Source of the DNA: NZQO01 sp964639255
GTDB lineage: Bacteria; Bacteroidota; Bacteroidia; Flavobacteriales; Flavobacteriaceae
Assembly: GCA_964639255.1 (NCBI GenBank)
Contig: CAZXDP010000066.1
Span: 1-13,847 of the forward strand
DNA length: 13,847 nt
Direction: 5' to 3'
The number at the start of each line of letters is the position of its first letter. Positions within the stretch are counted from its first letter, which is position 1. Under the pieces are notes generated by a model. The model saw only the letters and a list, made by a program, of their open reading frames with translations. It did not search any database and was not told the DNA's origin. Positions 7,504 through 13,847 of this stretch are shown here, piece after piece. A program made the translations under genes and the position numbers.

Positions 7504-8311
7504 CTAAAATTGCCTGCATTTGCGTTTGAAGGTCTTTCGCTGCAGTTGCGGCCTTTTCAGCAAAATCTTCGCCCTGGCCCGCATAAATTATACCACGAGA
7601 TGAATTTATCAAAAGTCCCACAGCGCTATTCATTCCGTACCGACACACCGATTTGAGGTCACCTCCCTGGGCGCCAACCCCTGGAACTAGCAAAAAACTA
7701 TCGGGTACAATTTTACGAATTTCCTGTAAGTGTGACGCCTTGGTGGCTCCCACTACATACATTAGGCGATCGCTGTTTTTCCAAGTACGCGACACCTCGA
7801 TAACCCTGGTATAAAGAGGTGCATGGGCAATTTCCTGAGTTTGAAAATCATACGCGCCAGCGTTAGATGTGAGGGCCAGCAATATGGTGTGCTTATCGCG
7901 AAATTCTAAAAAAGGCTCCACAGAATCGCTCCCCATATAAGGTGCGACCGTAACGGCGTCAAAACCAAGATCCTCAAAAAACGCTTTGGCGTAGCGGGAT
8001 GATGTATTGCCAATATCGCCACGTTTAGCATCGGCAATGGCAAACTGTTCGGGATAGTTTTCGTTGAGATAGCCTATTGTTTTTTCCAAGGCCTGCCAGC
8101 CTTTTAATCCGTAGGCTTCATAAAAAGCAGTATTGGGTTTATAGGAAACCGCGAGATGTTGGGTCGCATCGATAATGGCCTTGTTAAAGGCAAAAATAGG
8201 ATCCTTTTCCCCTTTTAGATGCGATGGTATCTTGGCGAGATCGACATCTAGGCCTATGCACAGAAAAGACCTTTTCCGTTCAATTTCAGAAATGAGCTTT
8301 TCCAGTTCCAT
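7493..8311 (-). CDS. pyrF: Orotidine 5'-phosphate decarboxylase (type 2)
   Basis: A 272-aa cytoplasmic enzyme that decarboxylates OMP to UMP, the last step of de novo pyrimidine synthesis. The fold markers are visible: FLCIGLDVD (17-24), SYKPN with Lys58, and the catalytic Asp-Lys-Asp array in FAIADAKRGDIGN (Asp94, Lys96, Asp99). The phosphate-binding part follows in LLVPGVGAQGGD (207-218) and the GLLINSSRGIIYA stretch (232-244). The roughly 270-aa length and the DAKRGDIG form fit the longer type 2 (PyrF2) subfamily rather than the E. coli type. Its ATG lies 2 nt after the prfA stop codon, and its own stop overlaps the start of the BtuF-like gene, so the three genes form one tight unit transcribed from upstream of prfA. 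Confidence 0.96.
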   Translation of the reverse strand: MELEKLISEIERKRSFLCIGLDVDLAKIPSHLKGEKDPIFAFNKAIIDATQHLAVSYKPNTAFYEAYGLKGWQALEKTIGYLNENYPEQFAIADAKRGDIGNTSSRYAKAFFEDLGFDAVTVAPYMGSDSVEPFLEFRDKHTILLALTSNAGAYDFQTQEIAHAPLYTRVIEVSRTWKNSDRLMYVVGATKASHLQEIRKIVPDSFLLVPGVGAQGGDLKSVCRYGMNSAVGLLINSSRGIIYAGQGEDFAEKAATAAKDLQTQMQAILDAR

Positions 8312-8313
8312 AA

Positions 8314-9390
8314 TTAAAATGTTTCTCCGGCTTCTTTCAACTTTTCGGTATTGCTTACCAACTGAAGTTCGTCAATTATTTTTTGGATATCACCATCTAT
8401 GATATTGCCGAGATCGTACAAGGTAAGGTTGATACGGTGATCTGTAACACGGCCCTGTGGATAGTTGTACGTTCTAATTTTCGCACTTCTATCGCCACTA
8501 GTTACCATACTTCCCCGCTTGGCCGCATCTTCGGCCTGTTTTTTGGCCAACTCCATATCGTACAACCTAGACCGTAATACCTTAAAAGCCTTTTCTTTAT
8601 TTTTATGCTGCGACTTCTGGTCTTGGCATTGAGCCACGATACCCGTAGGCTCGTGTGTTAAGCGAACAGCAGAATAGGTTGTGTTCACCGACTGCCCCCC
8701 CGGACCCGAACTACAGAAATAATCAATACGCACATCCTTAGGGTCAATTTCAATATCGAATTCCTCGGCCTCGGGGAAGACCATCACGGTTGCCGCACTG
8801 GTATGCACTCTGCCTTGTGTTTCCGTTTGGGGAACCCGCTGTACACGATGCACGCCCGCTTCGAATTTCAGAGTACCATACACATCCTCACCTTCTATTT
8901 CAAACTGAATTTCCTTAAAGCCGCCACTGGTACCCTCACTAAAATCGACCGTTGTAGTACGCCAGCCCTTGCTTTCACAATATTTTGAATACATACGATA
9001 CAAATCGCCGGCAAAAATGCTGGCCTCATCGCCACCCGTACCTGCGCGTATCTCCATTACCGCATTCTTGGCGTCTTCAGGATCTTTAGGCACCAACAAA
9101 AATTTGATTTCGTCTTCGAGCTTCGGAAGGCGCTCCTTGGCCTCCTCCAACTGCATCTTGGCCATTTCTACCATTTCGGCATCGCTGCCATCCTTTATGA
9201 TTTCCTCTGCTTCCTCTATACGTTCCATCAAGGTTATATATTCTTGGCGCTTTTCCATCATTATGCGCAAATCCTTATATTCCTTGTTTAATTGGATATA
9301 TCGTTTTTGATCGCTAATTACATCTGGCTGGATGATTAAATCGCTCACCTCGTCGTAACGCTGCTTAACTATTTGAAGTTTTTCTAACAT
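8314..9390 (-). CDS. prfA: Peptide chain release factor 1 (RF1)
   Basis: A 358-aa protein started at ATG 9390. A same-frame TTG at 9420 would add ten basic residues not seen in RF1, and the -7 promoter element lies just beyond it, so ATG is chosen. RF1 reads UAA and UAG in the ribosomal A site and triggers peptide release. The peptidyl-transferase GGQ motif is at 231-233 in SSGPGGQSVNTT, whose Gln is normally methylated by PrmC. The anticodon-like tripeptide is PQT (187-189) in VQRVPQTETQGRVHTS, matching the RF1 PxT form and not the RF2 SPF form. An N-terminal coiled helical domain rich in Glu and Lys (1-100) and IRAGTGGDEA (114-123) complete the family pattern. The length is standard. First gene of the operon with pyrF and the BtuF-like gene. 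Confidence 0.97.
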   Translation of the reverse strand: MLEKLQIVKQRYDEVSDLIIQPDVISDQKRYIQLNKEYKDLRIMMEKRQEYITLMERIEEAEEIIKDGSDAEMVEMAKMQLEEAKERLPKLEDEIKFLLVPKDPEDAKNAVMEIRAGTGGDEASIFAGDLYRMYSKYCESKGWRTTTVDFSEGTSGGFKEIQFEIEGEDVYGTLKFEAGVHRVQRVPQTETQGRVHTSAATVMVFPEAEEFDIEIDPKDVRIDYFCSSGPGGQSVNTTYSAVRLTHEPTGIVAQCQDQKSQHKNKEKAFKVLRSRLYDMELAKKQAEDAAKRGSMVTSGDRSAKIRTYNYPQGRVTDHRINLTLYDLGNIIDGDIQKIIDELQLVSNTEKLKEAGETF

Positions 9391-9428
9391 AGCATTTCGG
9401 TATCGCCTGCGCTTTTGCAAGGCAGGTG

Positions 9429-9436
9429 CAAATTTA
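9429..9436 (-). promoter_or_regulatory. Candidate -7 element of the prfA operon promoter
   Basis: On the minus strand this reads TAAATTTG, an exact match to TAnnTTTG, 38 nt before the prfA ATG. No clear TTG was found 17-23 nt upstream; the region there is A+T-rich. The position fits a short leader for prfA-pyrF-btuF-like. Confidence 0.42.
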
Positions 9437-9796
9437 CGATAAATAACTTAATAAAAATTTGACAGTTTTTGAAATGAAAGAAGCGATAAAACGCTATCTA
9501 GGTAACAAAATCTATAGTGAAAATAGGCCTTTGGCGGCGATTGCCACAGGCGAACGAAAACCGGATTGCTTATCCTTGTTGAAATATTCGCTGTACTAGA
9601 AAAATAAATTTTTGCAGCAAACCACCGCTCATTTTGAGAGGGGATTTCAAGATGAAAAACGGAGACTACGCGTGTTATTCTAGTTACTTCAATTGAAAAA
9701 AGAACTATTCCAAGATATTCACGGTAACTAGAAAACAGAAAAGAAAAAATTACCTAGACGGTTGAAGTAAACTGGTTGATTTCATAGGAGCTCAAA
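9437..9796. other. Gene-poor spacer between prfA and purM with inverted repeats
   Basis: No recognisable gene lies here. The longest candidate is a 41-codon plus-strand ORF (9474-9599, MKEAIKRYLGN to KYSLY) with no recognised relatives and no promoter match. The same frame continues through TAG 9597, TAG 9681 and TAG 9729 to TAA 9768, about the stop density expected by chance. Three inverted repeats are present: TCTAGGTAA (9497-9505) with TTACCTAGA (9750-9758), TTCTAGTTAC (9678-9687) with GTAACTAGAA (9724-9733), and TTACTTCAA (9684-9692) with TTGAAGTAA (9762-9770). The segment may be decayed mobile or genic DNA, a structured RNA, or plain spacer. No transposase fragment was recognised. Confidence 0.4.
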
Positions 9797-9844
9797 TTAC
9801 GTACAATGCCAGGGATGATATCCCTACCTTCTATTTGTACGTAA
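9797..9844 (-). repeat. Two-part hairpin spanning the purM stop codon
   Basis: TTACGTACAA (9797-9806) pairs perfectly with TTGTACGTAA (9835-9844). Inside it AGGGAT (9811-9816) pairs with ATCCCT (9820-9825) around a 3-nt loop. The right arm codes for the last residues of PurM and the stop codon is within the structure. On the minus strand only a short TTT follows, so it is not a classic terminator. It may act as a weak terminator or protect the mRNA 3' end. Confidence 0.45.
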
Positions 9845-11009
9845 ATTCTCCCATTTCGGATGTAATGGTAAGCTTTTTTGAGCCACTCTCAACCCTACCG
9901 ATCCTTTTTGCATCGACATTGAAAGACTGGGAAATACGAATAATATCTTCTGCAACAGATTCTGGAACGTACAGTTCCATTCGGTGCCCCATATTGAAAA
10001 CTTGGTACATTTCCTTCCAATCTGTTTTGCTTTCTTCTTGAATAAGCCTGAAAAGCGGCGGCACCTCAAAAAGGTTATCCTTAACAATATGAACGTTGTC
10101 TACGAAGTGAAGCACTTTCGTTTGCGCACCACCGCTACAATGAACCATTCCGTGAATGTGCTCTTTCGAAATTTCGGCCAACATTTTCTTGATAATTGGC
10201 GCATAGGTTCGAGTAGGCGAAAGCACCAACTTGCCCGCATCCAATGGCGCGCCTGCTACCGCATCTTGCAGTTTTTTAGAACCTGAATAAATCAACTCGC
10301 GGGGAACGGCGGGGTCAAAACTCTCTGGGTATGTGCTGGCCAATGAATTGTGGAACACATCGTGGCGAGCCGAAGTCAATCCATTACTACCCATACCCCC
10401 ATTGTATTGGGTTTCGTAAGAGGCTTGGCCAAATGAGGAAAGGCCTACGATGACATCGCCGGGCTGAATGTTTGCATTGTCGATTACATCGGTACGCTTC
10501 ATACGCGCGGTTACCGTAGAATCTACAATTATCGTTCTAACTAGATCGCCCACATCGGCAGTTTCACCACCCGTAGAATGTATGGTAACGCCATATTTTT
10601 TCATTTCTGAAATCAATTCTTCCGTACCGTTAATAATGGCCGAAATTACCGAACCAGGAATGAGGTTTTTATTTCTTCCTATGGTGGAAGATAGGAGGAT
10701 GTCTTCAGTAGCGCCTACGCACAGCAGGTCATCTACATTCATAATGAGCGCATCTTGGGCGATACCCTTCCATACCGAAAGGTCTCCTGTTTCCTTCCAA
10801 TACATATAAGCCAATGCCGATTTTGTACCGGCGCCATCGGCGTGCATCACCAGGCAGTAATCTTCGTTGCCCGTAAGATAATCTGGCACAATTTTGCAAA
10901 ACGCCCTAGGGAACAACCCCTTATCTACGTTTTTAATTGCGGCATGCACCTCTTCCTTTGAAGCTGAAACGCCTCTTTGGGCATATCGTTCTGAAATTTT
11001 CTCGCTCAT
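9831..11009 (-). CDS. purM: Phosphoribosylformylglycinamidine cyclo-ligase (AIR synthase)
   Basis: A 392-aa cytoplasmic enzyme that closes the imidazole ring of AIR with ATP in de novo purine synthesis. ATG 11009 gives MSEKISERYAQRGVSASKEE, the normal family N-terminus. An in-frame upstream start at 11096 would run back through the promoter and terminator, so it is rejected. Family motifs: MHADGAGTK (55-63, usually DGVGTK), NVDDLLCVGA (91-100), HSTGGETADV (144-153), VGLSSFG (188-194), GMVHCSGGAQTK (287-298, usually HITGGG) and FNMGHRME (338-345). These small departures and the length (about 345 aa in E. coli) are, as far as I recall, typical of the Bacteroidota form. It is a single-gene unit with its own promoter, placed between two terminator-like structures. 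Confidence 0.93.
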   Translation of the reverse strand: MSEKISERYAQRGVSASKEEVHAAIKNVDKGLFPRAFCKIVPDYLTGNEDYCLVMHADGAGTKSALAYMYWKETGDLSVWKGIAQDALIMNVDDLLCVGATEDILLSSTIGRNKNLIPGSVISAIINGTEELISEMKKYGVTIHSTGGETADVGDLVRTIIVDSTVTARMKRTDVIDNANIQPGDVIVGLSSFGQASYETQYNGGMGSNGLTSARHDVFHNSLASTYPESFDPAVPRELIYSGSKKLQDAVAGAPLDAGKLVLSPTRTYAPIIKKMLAEISKEHIHGMVHCSGGAQTKVLHFVDNVHIVKDNLFEVPPLFRLIQEESKTDWKEMYQVFNMGHRMELYVPESVAEDIIRISQSFNVDAKRIGRVESGSKKLTITSEMGEFTYK

Positions 11010-11028
11010 AGATACAACTTTGATGTGA

Positions 11029-11057
11029 CAAAAGTACGGATAAAAAAAAGCCCACAA
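11029..11057 (-). promoter_or_regulatory. purM promoter overlapping the upstream terminator
   Basis: On the minus strand TTG (11057-11055) is followed after 18 nt by TACTTTTG (11036-11029), matching the Bacteroidota -33/-7 pattern at good spacing. The expected transcription start is near 11022, leaving a short leader before ATG 11009. The -33 bases lie in the loop and stem edge of the terminator of the preceding gene. Confidence 0.65.
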
Positions 11058-11068
11058 AAGTGGGCTTT
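11042..11068 (-). terminator. Rho-independent terminator of the csgG-lipoprotein operon
   Basis: AAAGCCCAC (11047-11055) and GTGGGCTTT (11060-11068) form a perfect 9-bp stem with a 4-nt loop. Read on the minus strand it ends in a run of eight T (11049-11042). It lies 18 nt after the stop of the propeller lipoprotein gene. Confidence 0.92.
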
Positions 11069-11086
11069 CATAGTATCGCTTTTCGG

Positions 11087-12595
11087 TTATTCCCAATCGG
11101 GCATAAAGGCGTTTTCAAACAGTGTTTCCCGGTCTTCACCGGTACCATCTTTAAAATTTATTTCCAATTTGAGCACATTCCGTTGTGAAATCCCGTCGTT
11201 TGAGGTATTGGTAAAAATTACCTGCGCTTCACTTGGTGAGAAAATTGGTTCTAAGTCGTTGGTACCACTAATCTTATCGCCAGATATTTCAATTCGCGTA
11301 TTTTGGGCAATGTCGTAAATAAACAATCTGGCATCTAATCGTCTATAGTTGGCACTCTCAAAGCCAGAGATGTCGTAAGAATAAAGCACCAAATTGTTGG
11401 TTACCGAGAGATCAAGTCCAGAAGTAGCGCCATCTACTCCCGTCAAAACCGTAGTCAACCGGTTACCGCTAAAATCGATAGTATAAATTTCAACGTTATA
11501 TCCATTTTGGTCGTTTGTCTTTAGCGCGATGATATTGCTGTTCTCACTTACATCCACCTCTGATATGAACGATCCGTCGGGAGTTTGGTACACAAGTTCC
11601 AAACCTTGACCGTTTGTCCTAATGCGATAGAGCTTATCGAACGAAGGAAAATATAGTTGGTCGCTCGCCGGTGGCCAGGAAAAATTAAGCTCGCTATATT
11701 TAAACCCATTGGGCCGAATAAGACCGGTAACTCGTTTAATATCGCTACCATCTCGTTTCATTGTATAGATGTGCAACTCGGCACCATCGGTTTGGAAGAA
11801 GGCAATTCGACCTGCCGCGACATTTCTCCGCGGCCTAAAGCTATTCGAGTTTTGAGAGGTGAGCTGAAATTCGGTACCATCAGCATCTGCCGAGAAAATA
11901 ACATTGTTCCCTTCAATATTTCTCGTAAACAAAAATCGATTGTCTTCGGGCGCTCCAATAACTTCAAAAGCACTTACGGCACTTGTAACCGGCGGATTAA
12001 TATCATCGGTTGCCGTAACCTGCCAAAAATATTTGGCACCCAGCACTAACGGACTGTAAGTAAAGGTCGTATCTTGTATTTCCTCAAAAATCAATACTTC
12101 TTCGTTAACATCGTTACGAAGCTCCAAAGTGAAGGTTAGCGGATCGTTTTCAGGATCGGTAGCGTCCCATTGAAAGGTAACCTCTACACTTTCAACCAAG
12201 CCGTTATCTTCTGGTGATAATAAGTCGGGGGCTGTGGGAGGTCGGTTATCGGCAGTAGATACCTGCAATTCAAATACAACATTGGAAGCCACATTGGCAT
12301 TTACGGTAGCAGGCTCGAACGCAGTGATAAAATCGTCCTTTTCCGCTTGAACGGAATATTCTCCTACGGGCACATTATCGATTTGATACCGTCCCGAGCT
12401 GTCTGTGAAGACTGTACTGGAGACAGGTTGTGTCGATATTTTGGCATTCGCAATAGGATCGTTGGACCCATCCTCAACCACGGTCCCAGTTATGCGTCCT
12501 GTCTCGTTCTCGCCAATCCTGTCTTCATCGCACCCACAGAGAATAAGAAAAAAAGATACTATGAAAAATGATATATATCGGGTTATCGTAGCCAT
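11087..12595 (-). CDS. Multidomain lipoprotein with TolB-like propeller, paired with CsgG
   Basis: A 502-aa protein. MATITRYISFFIVSFFLI leads to lipobox LCGC with Cys22 lipidated. The next residues are Asp-Glu-Asp, an acidic run like the Bacteroidota surface lipoprotein export signal, so surface exposure is likely. Residues 33-111 form a carboxypeptidase-regulatory-like domain (GRITGTVVEDGSNDPIANA, TDSSGRYQIDNVPVGEYSV). Residues 118-213 are Ig/Fn3-like (RPPTAPDLLSPEDNG, FQWDATDPENDPL, KYFWQVTATDD). Residues about 218-502 are WD40/TolB-type propeller blades (NVIFSADADGTEFQLT, ELHIYTMKRDGSDIKRVTG, LEPIFSPSEAQVIFTNTS). The ATG is 5 nt after the csgG-like stop, so the genes are co-transcribed. 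A role in curli-like fibre assembly or anchoring at the cell surface is inferred from this pairing; no enzymatic residues were recognised. Confidence 0.85.
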   Translation of the reverse strand: MATITRYISFFIVSFFLILCGCDEDRIGENETGRITGTVVEDGSNDPIANAKISTQPVSSTVFTDSSGRYQIDNVPVGEYSVQAEKDDFITAFEPATVNANVASNVVFELQVSTADNRPPTAPDLLSPEDNGLVESVEVTFQWDATDPENDPLTFTLELRNDVNEEVLIFEEIQDTTFTYSPLVLGAKYFWQVTATDDINPPVTSAVSAFEVIGAPEDNRFLFTRNIEGNNVIFSADADGTEFQLTSQNSNSFRPRRNVAAGRIAFFQTDGAELHIYTMKRDGSDIKRVTGLIRPNGFKYSELNFSWPPASDQLYFPSFDKLYRIRTNGQGLELVYQTPDGSFISEVDVSENSNIIALKTNDQNGYNVEIYTIDFSGNRLTTVLTGVDGATSGLDLSVTNNLVLYSYDISGFESANYRRLDARLFIYDIAQNTRIEISGDKISGTNDLEPIFSPSEAQVIFTNTSNDGISQRNVLKLEINFKDGTGEDRETLFENAFMPDWE

Positions 12596-12600
12596 CGTAT

Positions 12601-13847
12601 TTAATTTTTTAATGGAAATTTCTCGTTTCTGGTTCGGGTATCAAAATTGAAATTGAGTCCAAGGCCAAAGTTGAAATAAAAATCGTCCCGTTTGCCGTTT
12701 ACCTCGTTATCGATTTTATCTGAAAGCACAGTATTGTAATCGCCGTTAACCTCTACCGAAAAACGTTCTGAAATCTTGTACTCTAAACCTAGTCCGGCCT
12801 TTAGCTTGAAAAATGTGTCCAATTCCTGAAGGAACTTACGAGGGGAATCATCTACAAACACTATAAAACCTGGTCCTCCATAGATAATGGGCGATAATTT
12901 ATCGTGGGGCAGCAGTTTAAATTCGGCATTTAAGTTTTGCGATAGCCACCAATGTCGCGTTCGCGGGTTGGAATTCAAGCGAAATAATTGAACATCGGCG
13001 CGCGCGGCGAACCACGGCGCAAAGTGATATTTATACCCCAATTCGCTTTTAAAATCTGGCTCTGCCGTTTCAAAATCGCCATCGATCAAGGTTGTCCCCA
13101 ATGCTAAGCGCAAGGTGTGTCTATAGGTGTTTTCTTGATACATCCGCTCGTAAAGCCCAGTGTTTTCCTCTATCTCTTTCTCGGCCTGATATTCTTCAAC
13201 AATTTCCCTGTTTTTCTCGGGCCCTTCGGAAGTTGACCATAGGTTGGCATCGATACCTTCTATGATAAGCATTTCTACGGCTTTCTCTATAGCTTCCTGC
13301 ACGGCCATTTGCGTAGGTTCATTTTTGGTATAACCGGTTTCGGTCTCTAACAGTCGCTTGAAATTCACATACCGAAACAAGCCTACATCTACCGCTTGCG
13401 AAAGGATCGTCTTGGAAACATACACAGTCTTAAGCACCTCCCCCGTCGTCGTCGAAATTGCGCGAAGGTATACGGTGATTCGATCTTGACGGTATTGCGT
13501 GGAGCCGCCTACGCCAAAATAGCGCGCCCCCAATCCACCAGTAATGATATTGGAGTCGTACGAAATTACGCCCCCTTCCATCAATACCCCGGCAAATAGC
13601 AGAGGATTTAACCGTTGGGGTTGCTTGCCTTCGGCCCGGGCGAATTGATCTCGCGTTTTTTCAATGATGTTATTCAAGTTTTCCCGCTCTATGGGACGGA
13701 ACCACTTGCTATCTTCTAAGGCCTTTACCAAAATTGTCGTGGCACCTTGGGTAATTGCAGTACTGAATGTACTTCCAGCTTCTATATTTTTGTATTGGCC
13801 GGTCTGGTCCTTAAAATTATATACCCCCACAACGATGCGCTCGGCAG
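12601..13847 (-). CDS. CsgG-like curli secretion pore with C-terminal barrel-like domain (5' end outside window)
   Basis: 414 residues are visible; the coding frame runs off the window end, so the signal peptide and first residues are missing. Visible residues 1-204 match CsgG, the outer-membrane lipoprotein pore that exports curli amyloid subunits: VGVYNFKDQTGQYK, FSTAITQGATTILVKALED, SKWFRPIERENLNNII, GGLGARYFGVGG, VSKTILSQAVDVGLFRYVNF and GYTKNEP. After a Glu-rich linker (about 205-238), residues about 239-402 show alternating aromatic and charged strands (HTLRLALGTTLI, FKSELGYKYHFAPWFAARA, PIIYGGPGFIVFV, FKLKAGLGLEYKISERFSV, FYFNFGLGLNFNF) like a small 8-stranded OmpA/PorT-type barrel. 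E. coli CsgG (277-aa precursor) lacks this part. A GTG at 13830 is not the real start, since homology to CsgG continues upstream of it. First visible gene of an operon that continues into the lipoprotein gene. Confidence 0.9.
   Translation of the reverse strand, partial: AERIVVGVYNFKDQTGQYKNIEAGSTFSTAITQGATTILVKALEDSKWFRPIERENLNNIIEKTRDQFARAEGKQPQRLNPLLFAGVLMEGGVISYDSNIITGGLGARYFGVGGSTQYRQDRITVYLRAISTTTGEVLKTVYVSKTILSQAVDVGLFRYVNFKRLLETETGYTKNEPTQMAVQEAIEKAVEMLIIEGIDANLWSTSEGPEKNREIVEEYQAEKEIEENTGLYERMYQENTYRHTLRLALGTTLIDGDFETAEPDFKSELGYKYHFAPWFAARADVQLFRLNSNPRTRHWWLSQNLNAEFKLLPHDKLSPIIYGGPGFIVFVDDSPRKFLQELDTFFKLKAGLGLEYKISERFSVEVNGDYNTVLSDKIDNEVNGKRDDFYFNFGLGLNFNFDTRTRNEKFPLKN

Noticed and set aside
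9391..9420. TTG 9420 as the start of RF1.
   Set aside because: The extra ten residues are basic and not family-like; ATG 9390 gives the standard RF1 length and N-terminus.
9474..9770. A plus-strand frame with three in-frame TAG codons before a TAA, next to the RF1 gene, suggesting TAG readthrough or recoding.
   Set aside because: Four stops in about 99 codons is what random sequence gives, the product has no recognised motif, and the other genes show normal stop usage. No suppressor tRNA was seen.
11010..11096. Start of PurM at 11096, adding 29 residues.
   Set aside because: The extension would run through a clear terminator and promoter and into the end of the neighbouring gene; MSEKISERYA at 11009 is the normal family start.

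Overview
The window looks like chromosomal DNA from a marine-type member of the Bacteroidota, most likely Flavobacteriaceae. The main evidence is a type IX secretion (T9SS) C-terminal sorting domain, signal peptides ending in 'QAQ', the long flavobacterial form of PurM (392 aa), a small protein of the Lacal_2735 type, and several sequences matching the Bacteroidota promoter -7 consensus TAnnTTTG. I name no genus. No rRNA, tRNA, CRISPR array, prophage or intact insertion sequence was recognised.

Layout. (1) Positions 1-985, minus: an exported metal-dependent amidohydrolase, cut by the window start. (2) 1112-4540, minus: icmF, a fused B12-dependent acyl-CoA mutase with an inbuilt G-protein chaperone, followed by a clear terminator. 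(3) 4693-5612, plus: a secreted T9SS cargo protein whose signal peptide is out of frame with the rest at an A8 tract, followed by a strong terminator. (4) 5691-6398, plus: a DUF4197 lipoprotein. (5) 6526-6705, plus: a 59-aa Lacal_2735-like protein with a good promoter. (6) 6727-9390, minus: a tight operon prfA - pyrF - BtuF-like binding protein, with a 2-nt gap and then an 11-nt overlap. (7) 9391-9830: a gene-poor spacer with nested inverted repeats. (8) 9831-11009, minus: purM with its own promoter. (9) 11087-13847, minus: the tail of a curli-type (type VIII) secretion operon, made of a CsgG-like secretion pore carrying an extra C-terminal beta-barrel-like domain (N-terminus outside the window) and, 5 nt later, a probably surface-exposed lipoprotein with a carboxypeptidase-regulatory-like domain, an Ig/Fn3-like domain and a TolB-like propeller. 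A strong terminator closes it.

How they fit together. Housekeeping functions (translation termination, pyrimidine and purine synthesis) are interspersed with envelope functions. IcmF needs adenosylcobalamin, and the BtuF-like protein belongs to a cobalamin/siderophore-binding family, but the two genes are about 3 kb apart in separate units, so a link is only inferred. The most unusual region is the right end. The CsgG family exports functional amyloid subunits, and here the pore subunit has gained a second domain of about 165 residues and is co-transcribed with a lipoprotein that carries an acidic surface-export-like signal. The A8 frame break in the T9SS cargo gene is the other item most worth checking.
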